Origin: an uncultured Prevotella sp. | GTDB taxonomy: Bacteria; Bacteroidota; Bacteroidia; Bacteroidales; Bacteroidaceae | Direction of reading: 5' to 3' | Length of the DNA stretch: 63,384 nt | Assembly: GCA_944320675.1 (NCBI GenBank) | Contig: CALUIJ010000092.1 | Span: 1 to 63,384, forward strand | Part shown: one piece after another, positions 55,081-63,116 of the stretch | Numbering within the stretch: the first letter of the stretch is position 1 | Layout of the letters: each line of letters starts with the position of its first letter | Translations under genes and position numbers: made by a program | Notes under the pieces: model-generated | What the model saw: the letters and a program-made list of their open reading frames with translations, nothing else | Databases searched by the model: none | Told to the model about the DNA's origin: nothing

Positions 55081-56660
55081 TCGTAGGCGTGCAGCGGATA
55101 GTCTATTGTGAAGTGCAGTCCGCGGCACTCCTTGCGCTCAATGGCCTGGCGGGTGATGAGGTAACCTACGTTGATCATGTTGCGCAGTTCGCAGATGTCG
55201 CGGCTCGCCTTCACCCGCTTGAAGAGGGCCTCCGTCTCCTCGTAGAGCAGGTCGAGGCGGTCCCACGCGCGCTTCAGCCGTAGGTCGCTGCGCACTATGC
55301 CTACGTAGTTGCTCATCGTCTGGCAAACCTCCTTTACGCTCTGCGTTATGAGCACTTTCTCCTCGTTGGTCATCGTGCCCTCGTCGTTCCACTCGGGCAC
55401 GCGGTCGTTGAACTCGTATCCGTCCACGTGTTCAAGGCTGTGCCTGGCCGCCGCGTCGGCGTATACCACTGCCTCTATCAGCGAGTTGCTGGCCAGTCGG
55501 TTGCCGCCGTGCAGTCCCGTGCACGAACATTCGCCTATGGCGTATAGGCGGTGTATGCTCGACTCGCCGTTCAGGTCTACCTTTATGCCACCGCACATGT
55601 AGTGGGCGGCCGGGCGCACCGGTATGTAGTCTTTCGTTATGTCGATGCCTATGGAGAGGCACTTGTTGTAGATGTTCGGGAAGTGGTGCTTCGTTTCCTC
55701 GGCGTCCTTGTGCGTAACGTCGAGGCATACGTGGTCGAGTCCGTGTATCTTCATTTCCTTGTCTATGGCGCGTGCCACGATGTCGCGCGGGGCGAGCGAC
55801 AGGCGCTTGTCGTATTTCTCCATGAACGATTCGCCCGTGGGCAGCCTCAGTATGCCTCCGTATCCGCGCATGGCCTCGGTTATGAGGTATGCCGGGTGTG
55901 TCTCGTGCGGATTGTAGAGCGCCGTCGGGTGGAACTGTACGAACTCCATGTCCTTCACCGTGCCCTTTGCGCGGTACACCATGGCTTCGCCGTCGCCGGT
56001 GGATATTACGGGGTTGGTGGTCGACTGGTACACGGCTCCGCATCCTCCGGTGCACATCAGCGTCACCTTGCTCAGGTACGTGTCCACTTTCTGCGTGTCG
56101 GGGTTTAGCACGTATGCGCCGTAGCATTCTATGTCGGGCGTGCGGCGCGTCACCTCTATGCCGAGGTGGTGCTGCGTTATTATCTCCACGGCGAAGTGGT
56201 TTTCCTTTATTTCTATGTCGGGATTGCTGCGCACGGCCGCCATCAGGCCGCGCTGTATCTCGGCGCCCGTGTCGTCGGCGTGGTGCAGTATGCGGAACTC
56301 CGAGTGTCCGCCCTCGCGGTGCAGGTCGTATTTGCCTTCGGCGTTCTTGTCGAACTGCACTCCCCATTGTACTAGTTCCTTTATCTGCGCCGGGGCGTTG
56401 CGCACCACTTGCTCCACCGCTCGGCGGTCGCTTATGTAGTCGCCGGCTATCATCGTGTCCTCGATGTGCTTCTCGAAGTTGTCCACTTCGAGGTTGGTCA
56501 CCGATGCCACTCCGCCTTGCGCGAAGGCCGTGTTGGCCTCGTCGAGCGTCGTTTTACAGATAATGCAAATTTTTCCCTTGTGCGCTCTTGCTATCTTAAG
56601 GGCGTAGCTCATACCGGCGACACCTGCGCCGATGATTAAGAAGTCATACTTTAGTACCAT
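55071..56660 (-). CDS. nadB: L-aspartate oxidase
   Basis: The 529-residue flavoprotein begins with an FAD-binding Rossmann motif ('YDFLIIGAGVAGMSYALKIA'). It has the succinate-dehydrogenase/NadB catalytic segments ('EFVQFHPTALYNP', 'MRGYGGILR', 'VRPAAHYMCGGIKVDLNG', 'CTGLHGGNRLASNSLIEAVV'). It oxidises L-aspartate to iminoaspartate, the first step of de novo NAD synthesis. nadA and nadC are not in the window. An upstream in-frame ATG at 56804 adds 48 residues without FAD-fold character, so 56660 is the start. Confidence 0.96.
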   Translation of the reverse strand: MVLKYDFLIIGAGVAGMSYALKIARAHKGKICIICKTTLDEANTAFAQGGVASVTNLEVDNFEKHIEDTMIAGDYISDRRAVEQVVRNAPAQIKELVQWGVQFDKNAEGKYDLHREGGHSEFRILHHADDTGAEIQRGLMAAVRSNPDIEIKENHFAVEIITQHHLGIEVTRRTPDIECYGAYVLNPDTQKVDTYLSKVTLMCTGGCGAVYQSTTNPVISTGDGEAMVYRAKGTVKDMEFVQFHPTALYNPHETHPAYLITEAMRGYGGILRLPTGESFMEKYDKRLSLAPRDIVARAIDKEMKIHGLDHVCLDVTHKDAEETKHHFPNIYNKCLSIGIDITKDYIPVRPAAHYMCGGIKVDLNGESSIHRLYAIGECSCTGLHGGNRLASNSLIEAVVYADAAARHSLEHVDGYEFNDRVPEWNDEGTMTNEEKVLITQSVKEVCQTMSNYVGIVRSDLRLKRAWDRLDLLYEETEALFKRVKASRDICELRNMINVGYLITRQAIERKECRGLHFTIDYPLHAYDKK

Positions 56661-56779
56661 AATGGAATGTTTTTTCGCTTGCAGGCTGCCGAGCCGCAAG
56701 TCGGCGTAAGCGCTTGCGCCGTCCGCCCGCGGTCGGTTTGCCTGCAGCCGCTTGTCGCTTGCCTGTTGTATCTTGGTTG

Positions 56780-56787
56780 CAAAAGTA
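56780..56787 (-). promoter_or_regulatory. -7 box of the nadB promoter
   Basis: TACTTTTG on the minus strand; the leader to nadB would be about 115 nt. The leader is GC-rich and contains GCAAGTCGGCGTAAGCGCTTGC, which can form a hairpin. Confidence 0.45.
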
Positions 56788-56884
56788 ATAAGAATTTCTG
56801 ACAATTATCACGCCGTATGGCCTTTTTGGTGTTTTAATGTAGTTCTTTAAGTCCCGGTAATGCGCTTTTTACTGATAAAATGAC

Positions 56885-56892
56885 TATTTTTG
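56885..56892 (+). promoter_or_regulatory. -7 box of the PBP4-type carboxypeptidase gene
   Basis: TATTTTTG lies inside an upstream extension of the reading frame starting at 56880, which supports a start further downstream. Confidence 0.5.
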
Positions 56893-56954
56893 CAACACGT
56901 AACGGCGGCCATGCGCTCAGTGTGGCTTTCTCGTTCGTATGCAAGGATGAAATA

Positions 56955-58265
56955 ATGCTTTACTTTAGGATGAAATTCATGCGTTACGGCCGCGCGCTTG
57001 CCGCGGCGTTGTCGTTGTTTGTGCTGTTTGCGGTTCCGCCGTCGTGCCTGTCGGAGGGCGGCGCGGCTGGTGTGGGGCGTGCGTGCTCTGTTCTTCAGGA
57101 TACGGTGCAGGCCGGTCCCGCCGTGGCCGACACGCTTTTCGTCGAGGACGATCTGCCCTGGCCGCTCAACGTCCGCCGGCGTTTGGAACTGCTGTTGCAG
57201 GACGGCATGTTCGAGACTTCCACCGTCGGGATGATGGTTTACGACCTTACGGCCGACTCGGTGCTCTTCGCCCGCAACGAGCGTCAGCTGATGCGCCCTG
57301 CCAGCACGCTTAAGATGATGGTGGCCGTGGCCGCCCTCGACCGTCTCGGCAGCGGTTACGAGTATGAGACAAGCCTGCTTTATACGGGTGGAATCGAGGG
57401 GAGCGTTCTCGACGGCGACCTGTATTGCAAGGGCGGTTTCGACCCGGTATTCGACGAAACCGACCTCGATGCGTTAGTCGACAGCGTGCGCAGCCTTGGC
57501 GTCGACACGATTCGCGGCGACATGTTCGCCGACATTTCCATGAAAGATTCCGACCGTTTAGGCGAAGGTTGGTGCTGGGACGACGACAACCCGGTGCTCT
57601 CACCGCTGCTCGTTTCACGCAAAGACGGGTTCATGGAGTGCTTCCGCTCGCGCCTGCACAAAGCCGGAATATACACGGAAGGCGAAATAAGGACTGGCCG
57701 GGTGCCGCGCAGGGCACATGAAATGTGCGTCGTCAGGCGCAAATTAAGCGAGATATTGCCGCGCATGATGAAGAACAGCGACAACCTGTATTCAGAGTCA
57801 GTGTTCTATCATTTGGCGGCTTCCTCCGGCTCGCAGTCGCCGGCCACGGCCCGCCACGGCCGCCGCATGATGAACCGCCTTATAGAGAAGCTCGGCTTCC
57901 GTCCGTCTGATTATTATATTGCCGACGGCAGCGGACTGTCGTTATATAATTATGTGTCGCCCGAGCTCGAGGTGGCTTTCCTTAGGTACGCCTTCGGCGA
58001 TGACGACATCTACGTGCCGCTTTACCAGGTTATGCCCGTGGCCGGCGTCGACGGTACTCTCGACGACCGCATGCGCCGCGGCTACGCCCGCGGCAACGTT
58101 CACGCCAAGACGGGCACCGTTACCGGCGTAAGCGCCCTCGCCGGCTATTGCACGGCGGCCAACGGCCATGCGCTCTGCTTCTCGATCATCAACATGGGCA
58201 TACGCCGCGCTTCCGAGGGGCGCCGTTTCCAAGACAGCGTATGCGAGGCGTTGTGCCGCCCGTAA
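56955..58265 (+). CDS. dacB: D-alanyl-D-alanine carboxypeptidase/endopeptidase (PBP4, S13 family)
   Basis: The 436-residue protein has a signal peptide. The penicilloyl-serine transferase motifs are all present: SxxK in RPASTLKMM (S117, K120), SxN in MKNSDNLYSE and KTG in HAKTGTVTG. It belongs to the PBP4/DacB family, which trims or cross-cuts peptidoglycan in the periplasm. In-frame ATGs occur at 56880, 56955, 56970 and 56979. I chose 56955 because AAGGATG lies just upstream and the promoter box at 56885 excludes 56880. A terminator follows at 58284. Confidence 0.93.
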   Translation: MLYFRMKFMRYGRALAAALSLFVLFAVPPSCLSEGGAAGVGRACSVLQDTVQAGPAVADTLFVEDDLPWPLNVRRRLELLLQDGMFETSTVGMMVYDLTADSVLFARNERQLMRPASTLKMMVAVAALDRLGSGYEYETSLLYTGGIEGSVLDGDLYCKGGFDPVFDETDLDALVDSVRSLGVDTIRGDMFADISMKDSDRLGEGWCWDDDNPVLSPLLVSRKDGFMECFRSRLHKAGIYTEGEIRTGRVPRRAHEMCVVRRKLSEILPRMMKNSDNLYSESVFYHLAASSGSQSPATARHGRRMMNRLIEKLGFRPSDYYIADGSGLSLYNYVSPELEVAFLRYAFGDDDIYVPLYQVMPVAGVDGTLDDRMRRGYARGNVHAKTGTVTGVSALAGYCTAANGHALCFSIINMGIRRASEGRRFQDSVCEALCRP

Positions 58266-58283
58266 CGCCGGAATTAAATCAAT

Positions 58284-58320
58284 AAGTCCGAACAGGCCGT
58301 TAAACCGGTTCGGACTTTGT
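58284..58320. terminator. Terminator between convergent dacB and pepD
   Basis: A 10-bp perfect stem (58284-58293 with 58308-58317) continues inward (GGCCG/CCGG). A T-run follows. Confidence 0.85.
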
Positions 58321-58380
58321 TCGTTCGTGCAAACGTTTCTGTTAAAACTCACACATGTTCAATCTAAAAAAAACGAGTCC

Positions 58381-59844
58381 TTATTTCTCGGGAATCTCCT
58401 CAAGCGTCTTTACGAGCAGGTCCCAGAACTTCGTCGTCGAAGGCCAGTAGGCGCGTTCGCTCGGAGTGTGCGGCGAGAGCAGCGTCGGGCCGAACGAGCA
58501 GATGTCGAGTCCCGGATACTTTGAGAGTATTATGCTGCACTCCAGTCCTGCGTGCACAACTTGCACCATCGGCTCCTCGTTGAACAGCTCGTTGTATATC
58601 TTGCGCATGCGCTTTATCAGCTCGCTGTCGGTGTTGGGGTCCCATCCGCCGTAGGCTCCGCTCAGTTCCACCTTCATTCCCGCCATGTTGAAACAGCTTT
58701 CCAACGACGTTGCCAGTTCGTCTTTCTTAGTCTCGCTCGAGCTGCGCGCCAGTATCTTTACGGCGGCCTTGCCGCCCTCTATGTCTACGATGGCGAGGTT
58801 TGAAGAGGTCTCCACGATGTTGGGTATCGACGGTATGTAGCGCCAAACGCCGTTGTGCGCGGCGTAGATTGCGTCGACTAAGTTGTCTTGGATTTCCTGC
58901 GGAACTACGTTTGCAGGCAGGTCGGTGTCTTCGACTATTACTTCTATCTCGTCCTCTATGCCCTTGTATTCGTCGTTGAACGTCTCCTTATAGTCGTTTA
59001 CCAGTTCTACGAGGTCGGCCTTGTTCTCCTTGGGCAGGGTGAGCACAGCCTCGGCCTCGCGCGGAATGGCGTTGCGCATGTTGCCCCCGTGCCAGCTTGC
59101 CAGGCATGCCTCGTCGTCGGCTATGGCTTCGCGTACGATGCGCACGAGCATCTTGTTGGCGTTGCCGCGGCCCACGCCTATTTCGAGTCCCGAGTGTCCG
59201 CCCTTCAGTCCCTTCACGGTTACCTTCACGGCTACGTCGTCCTTGTCGCTCTCCTCTTCCTTGTAGTCGAGCGTTGCGGTTATGTCTACGCCTCCGGCGC
59301 TGCCTATGATGAGTTCGCCTTCCTGTTCGGTGTCGAGGTTAAGCAGTATCTCGCCGGCCAGTTCGCCTGCCGGCAGGGCGTTTGCGCCATACATTCCGGT
59401 CTCCTCGTCGGCGGTTATCAGTGCCTCTATCGGGCCGTGCTTCAGGTCTTTGGCCTCCATTACGGCCATGATGGCGGCCACGCCCAGTCCGTCGTCGGCT
59501 CCGAGCGTCGTGCCCTCGGCCTTAACCCAGTCGCCGTCTATATATGTCCGTATGGGGTCGGTCTCGAAGTTGTGCGTGCTGTCCTTCTCCTTCTGCGGCA
59601 CCATGTCCATGTGGGCCTGCAGGATTACCGTCTTGCGGTTCTCCATGCCCGGCGTGGCGGGCTTGCGCATAACGATGTTCTCGGCCTCGTCCTTAAAGGC
59701 CTCCACGCCTGCGTTTTTAGCGAAGTCGAGCAGGAACTGCTGCACTTTTTCAAGATGTCCTGACGGGCGCGGAACCTGTGTCAGCGCGTCAAAGTTTCTC
59801 CAGATGCACTCCGGTTTCAGATTTTTGATTTCACTCATAGTCAT
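58381..59844 (-). CDS. pepD: Xaa-His dipeptidase / aminoacyl-histidine dipeptidase (M20 family)
   Basis: The 487-residue protein has the PepD N-terminus ('PECIWRNFDALTQVPRPSGH'). M20 zinc-site motifs are present: 'ILQAHMDMV' (His, Asp), 'TLGADDGLGVAAIMA' (Asp), 'TADEETGMYGANAL' (Glu pair) and 'GLKGGHSGLEI'. The C-terminus is 'SFGPTLLSPHTPSERAYWPS'. It hydrolyses dipeptides such as carnosine-type Xaa-His in the cytoplasm. The first ATG (59844) and a second ATG two codons later (59838) are equally possible. Confidence 0.96.
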   Translation of the reverse strand: MTMSEIKNLKPECIWRNFDALTQVPRPSGHLEKVQQFLLDFAKNAGVEAFKDEAENIVMRKPATPGMENRKTVILQAHMDMVPQKEKDSTHNFETDPIRTYIDGDWVKAEGTTLGADDGLGVAAIMAVMEAKDLKHGPIEALITADEETGMYGANALPAGELAGEILLNLDTEQEGELIIGSAGGVDITATLDYKEEESDKDDVAVKVTVKGLKGGHSGLEIGVGRGNANKMLVRIVREAIADDEACLASWHGGNMRNAIPREAEAVLTLPKENKADLVELVNDYKETFNDEYKGIEDEIEVIVEDTDLPANVVPQEIQDNLVDAIYAAHNGVWRYIPSIPNIVETSSNLAIVDIEGGKAAVKILARSSSETKKDELATSLESCFNMAGMKVELSGAYGGWDPNTDSELIKRMRKIYNELFNEEPMVQVVHAGLECSIILSKYPGLDICSFGPTLLSPHTPSERAYWPSTTKFWDLLVKTLEEIPEK

Positions 59845-59867
59845 TAAATATTTAAAGGTCCGATTTA

Positions 59868-59985
59868 TATCAAGTTTATGATTAAGGGTTAAGAAAAAAT
59901 GCCACGTCGGTTTTCATTTCTTCTTAATCGGCTTAACGTCGAACTTCATTTCTTAATTCTTCACTTTTCACTCTTCACTTTCTCC
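59868..59985. repeat. Mixed class B/C hairpin between LPG-synthase-like gene and pepD
   Basis: ATGATTAAGGGTTAAGAA words (59877-59898) face CTTCTTAATC and CATTTCTTAATTCTTCAC words (59920-59980). The class C part (CACTTTTCACTCTTCACTTT) encodes the last residues of the upstream membrane protein (KVKSEK) on the minus strand. Confidence 0.7.
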
Positions 59986-60959
59986 GTGAACGCCAGTGCC
60001 GCCCATGCGTATATGCCCAATGCCACTACGAGCAGCGTCTGCACAGCGTGTACTATCAGCACGAAGTAGAGGGCGTCGCTCTCGGCCACTCCGTAGAGTA
60101 TCAGCATCGTCTTCACGGCGAAGTGCCACGGCCCGGCGCCGTTGGGCGTGGGCACTATCACGGCTATGCTGCCTACGACGAACGTCACGAGGGCGCACTC
60201 TATGCCCAAGCCCGCGGTGAAGTCGAAGCAGAAGAACGTCAGGTAATAGTGCAGGAAGTAGCATGCCCATATACCCAGCGTGTAGAACGTGAACAGCGGG
60301 GCGTTTCTCACCCCCCTTAGCGACACCACGCCCTGCCATATTCCGCCCAGCGTAGCCTTCACCTTATTATATATCGACAGCTTCTTCAGCAGTATGTGCA
60401 GCAGGAACGCCACGGCCACGGCGCATGCCGCCGTTACAATCCAGCCCGTAAGCGAGAAGCCGCCGAGCACCGAGCCGAGGCTCGTGCCCGTCCTGTCGAA
60501 AAACGTCGTGAACACCTTCATCTGCATGAGCAGCGTCAGCGCCGTCACCGCCGCCATCAGCAGCGTGTCTATGGCGCGCTCGGTGACCACCGTGCCGAGG
60601 GCCTTGGCAAACGATACTCCGTCATACCGCTTAAGCACGCCGCAGCGCGTGAACTCGCCTACGCGCGGCACTACGAGGCTGGCCGCGTAAGAGAGGAACA
60701 CCGCGTTGACCAGCGTCGGCCGCCTTGCCTCCTCGCCGATAGGCTCCAGCGTCTGCCGCCAGCGCCATCCGCGGAACATCTGCGCCAGTATGCCGAACGG
60801 GAACGACAGCAGCATCCACGTCCAGTCCATTCCGTGCGTCAGTATGTCGTCGACGCTGCGGAAGTCGAAGTCGCGGTACATCCAATACAAAATAGCACCG
60901 CCGAACGCCAACGGCAGCAATATCTTGGCGGTGTTGTTGATGATGGTCCTTGTTTCCAA
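59961..60959 (-). CDS. LPG-synthase-TM / UPF0104-family membrane protein
   Basis: The 332-residue integral membrane protein has about eight helices. Motifs typical of the lysylphosphatidylglycerol synthase transmembrane family are present ('RGWRWRQTLEPIGEEARRPT', 'SLVVPRVGEFTRCGVLKRYDG', 'ALGTVVTERAIDTL', 'IAVIVPTPNGAGPWHFAVKTML'). It lacks the C-terminal catalytic domain of MprF, so it is probably a lipid flippase-like protein of unknown substrate. Its last residues are encoded by a repeat tract. Confidence 0.88.
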   Translation of the reverse strand: METRTIINNTAKILLPLAFGGAILYWMYRDFDFRSVDDILTHGMDWTWMLLSFPFGILAQMFRGWRWRQTLEPIGEEARRPTLVNAVFLSYAASLVVPRVGEFTRCGVLKRYDGVSFAKALGTVVTERAIDTLLMAAVTALTLLMQMKVFTTFFDRTGTSLGSVLGGFSLTGWIVTAACAVAVAFLLHILLKKLSIYNKVKATLGGIWQGVVSLRGVRNAPLFTFYTLGIWACYFLHYYLTFFCFDFTAGLGIECALVTFVVGSIAVIVPTPNGAGPWHFAVKTMLILYGVAESDALYFVLIVHAVQTLLVVALGIYAWAALAFTEKVKSEK

Positions 60960-61044
60960 ACTGATGAGGTGTTTTCCGCCGTCAGCCTGCGGCTCCGGCG
61001 GTATGCGGGCGCACCCTTTGGCGCGTGTCCGTCGTTATGCCTTG

Positions 61045-61052
61045 CAAACTTA
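61045..61052 (-). promoter_or_regulatory. -7 box of the LPG-synthase-like gene
   Basis: TAAGTTTG on the minus strand, about 85 nt upstream of the start; no clear -33. Confidence 0.45.
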
Positions 61053-61157
61053 CAATATTTTTTTTAATTTCATGCCAGTGCGTGCGAATATTTTCAATCG
61101 GCGGTTTACAATTGTCGTTTTTTAGCATAACGGTTGCGTTTTCCCATTGCGCGGCCG

Positions 61158-61242
61158 CTAAAAGACGGTCTTTCGCTTCGCGAAAGCTTACCTTTTACCT
61201 TATAAAAGCTTGCCTTTTATCGTGCGGAAGCTTACCTTTTAG
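61158..61242. repeat. 22-bp-period palindromic array, locus 5 (best preserved)
   Basis: Four units begin AAAAG/GAAAG/AAAAG/GGAAG at 61160, 61182, 61204 and 61226. Their CCTTTT elements fall at 61169 (TC), 61191, 61213 and 61235. Both series have a period of exactly 22 bp. The consensus is close to AAAAGCTTGCCTTTTA plus 6 variable bases. Confidence 0.9.
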
Positions 61243-61452
61243 GTTGTGCGGTTGTGGGGTTATGGGGTTATAAGGTTTTACGGTTATTGGGTTATGCGGT
61301 TGTGGGTGTTATACTATGGTAACCGTTCCGTCGGATTTGCCCTCACATCCTCACAACCCCATAACCGCAAAAAAAATATTGAATATCCGCAATTTACCTA
61401 ATCTCCATCCACATCCAAGCAGAAAGACATTTTGTCATTGCCTTACGGTTTA
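61243..61452. repeat. Class E tract and composite repeat (class F, copy 2), left of the AT-rich cassette
   Basis: GGTTATGCGGTTGTGG words (61243-61310) face CTCACAACCCC and ATAACCGC words (61350-61368). The composite repeat includes CGTTCCGTCGGATTTG (61324-61339), a 22-bp block at 61377-61398 and AAGACATTTTGTCATT (61424-61439). All recur to the right of the cassette at 63117-63345. Confidence 0.85.
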
Positions 61453-61568
61453 GAATGGTGCCATTTGTTTTTAGAATGATTACATTCTTCTTATACCGAT
61501 CTGACGTTAAAATTATAACGTACTTTAATTATTAACACTCCAAAATCTTTTATTTTAAGGTTTATTCG

Positions 61569-61643
61569 TATCTTTGCCGCAAGATAAGCTGCACTCGGGA
61601 ATTTGTAAGCAAGCTTACATTCCGCTCGTTTGCATTATCTTTG
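61569..61643 (+). promoter_or_regulatory. Two tandem -7 boxes upstream of the GHKL ATPase gene
   Basis: TATCTTTGCCGC occurs at 61569-61580 and again at 61636-61647, 67 bp apart. Both match the Bacteroidota -7 consensus. No clear -33 TTTG is at the right distance for either. Confidence 0.55.
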
Positions 61644-61741
61644 CCGCGTAAAGGAAATAATTTAGCTTGTTTGGTATTTATTATAAAAATAAAGCCTTAA
61701 GGATTATAATACTTTTAACAAGGATTAGAGTTGTATTCATT

Positions 61742-62635
61742 ATGACAAGGTCGATACATATACCTGATGTAAAAAGAGACGAAAGAATAGGAAGCGTTTT
61801 TAATTACCTGTTCAAGATCACCAACGCTACCGAAAACGCTGACGCTGACGTTGAATGGGATTTTAGCGTTTCTTCCTTTTTTCATCCTTTTTTACTTGCT
61901 CCGTTAGCAATATTCAAGCATCGAAGCGAGAAGGGCATATCATGCATTATACCGTCATATTTGTCTAAATATTTTGATTTGATATGCTTCAATGATTTAC
62001 TTGAACTTACGAATGATGAAAACTTGGAAGGCAATTTGGATGTATATGCAGGAAAAACATATACACCCATTTGTAAATTCCAATTAGGTGACGAAAAAGC
62101 CACGGACGCTATACAATCCGTATTACAACGGATAATCAGGCGCCAAACAAAATACGACAGCGAAATACATACTCCCTTGTCTTATATGCTTGGTGAAATC
62201 ATCTGCAACATAAGTCAACATTCACATGGGAAATATGGTTATATTTACTCGCAATACCTGAAAAGCGAGAAATGTATAAATATTTGTATCGCCGATGACG
62301 GAATAACCATTTATGGCAGCTATGTCAAGTCGTGTAAATACCTTGACAAAATAGAAGGCAATGAAGCAAAAGCGTTGGAATTAGCCAACAATGGGTATTC
62401 GACAAAAGACATACCGGAGAGGGGGTTCGGTCTCCCGACTACGAGAAAGATGTTAGTGGAAGGCCTTAATGGTTCTTTCTTTGAATTGTCAGGAGGAGCC
62501 TTTTACAGATATGAAAGAGGAGCGGAAAATTACGTAATATTACCAAAGACAATATTTTGGGACGGAACTATCATATTAATGAAAATACCTGTCAATGCTC
62601 CGGATGGATTTGATTATAAAAAATATTTAGAATGA
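61742..62635 (+). CDS. GHKL-type (HATPase) protein, possible anti-sigma-like kinase
   Basis: The 297-residue cytoplasmic protein has an uncharacterised N-terminal half and a C-terminal Bergerat ATP-binding fold. The N-box is LGEIICNISQHS (E152, N156, H160). The G1 box is IADDGITI (D185/D186, G187) and the G2 box ERGFGLPTTRKML (G-x-G-L). The pattern resembles RsbW/SpoIIAB-like kinases more than MutL or gyrase. The next gene is a STAS-like DUF4325 protein, which suggests a partner-switching pair. The gene is visibly more AT-rich than its neighbours. An in-frame ATG at 61667 is less likely because its extra 25 residues are hydrophobic and lack the charged beginning MTRSIHIPDVKRDER. Confidence 0.8.
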   Translation: MTRSIHIPDVKRDERIGSVFNYLFKITNATENADADVEWDFSVSSFFHPFLLAPLAIFKHRSEKGISCIIPSYLSKYFDLICFNDLLELTNDENLEGNLDVYAGKTYTPICKFQLGDEKATDAIQSVLQRIIRRQTKYDSEIHTPLSYMLGEIICNISQHSHGKYGYIYSQYLKSEKCINICIADDGITIYGSYVKSCKYLDKIEGNEAKALELANNGYSTKDIPERGFGLPTTRKMLVEGLNGSFFELSGGAFYRYERGAENYVILPKTIFWDGTIILMKIPVNAPDGFDYKKYLE

Positions 62636-62639
62636 AAAA

Positions 62640-62654
62640 GAAAGGAATGGAATC
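62640..62654 (+). promoter_or_regulatory. Strong Shine-Dalgarno before the DUF4325 gene
   Basis: AAAGGAATGG lies a few bases before the ATG at 62655. Such a purine-rich SD is unusual among the neighbouring genes of this window and couples the two cassette genes (19-nt gap). Confidence 0.6.
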
Positions 62655-63002
62655 ATGAAAAAGATTGTAAAAGTAAAAGAGGTTCTTAGCAGTGATATTC
62701 GTTCCCGTTGCAATGCAGAGGCGATAAGGAACGAAGTTGTTAATGCTGGATGTGTGGAGATTTGTATCGATTTGGATGGTGTCATTTTCATGTCGCGCTC
62801 ATTTACCGATGAGTTGTTAAACATAGTTGAAAATTCAAACGGCAAGTCGGTAAAAATCATTAATGCCGAAGGCGATGCAAAATCAATGATTGACGTAGTA
62901 TCTGCAAGCAGGAAAAAGAAAAGGGTTCTTACTGATGAAGAAAGTCATATTACTGAGCTGAAAGATATGAGCAGTTTAGAAAAATTCTTTGCAACAATAT
63001 AA
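62655..63002 (+). CDS. STAS-like DUF4325 protein
   Basis: The 115-residue protein has 'CVEICIDLDGVIFMSRSFTDELLNIV' (residues 33-58) and 'SVKIINAEGDAKSMIDVV', the STAS-like DUF4325 pattern. S47 and S49 in MSRSF lie where anti-anti-sigma STAS proteins carry the phosphorylated serine, although exact equivalence is uncertain. It follows the GHKL ATPase by 19 nt and is as AT-rich. Together they look like a kinase/antagonist switch. Its output partner is not evident in the window. Confidence 0.82.
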   Translation: MKKIVKVKEVLSSDIRSRCNAEAIRNEVVNAGCVEICIDLDGVIFMSRSFTDELLNIVENSNGKSVKIINAEGDAKSMIDVVSASRKKKRVLTDEESHITELKDMSSLEKFFATI

Positions 63003-63029
63003 GTTGGAATTTTGAGCAACATTATACAT

Positions 63030-63075
63030 GAGGGTGTGCCGAAATTCGATATATTTGGTGCGCCCTCTTTTTCTT
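63030..63075 (+). terminator. Rho-independent terminator of the GHKL-DUF4325 cassette
   Basis: A 14-bp stem with some G-T pairs (63030-63043 with 63054-63067) is followed by TTTTTCTTT. Confidence 0.9.
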
Positions 63076-63116
63076 TGTTTGATGGTATGCAAATTCCTTA
63101 TTCCCAATCGGTCATT

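Noticed and set aside
61160-61240. CRISPR-like array
   Set aside because: Units are only 22 bp in total, with no long unique spacers, and no cas genes are nearby. The palindromic core is most of the unit.
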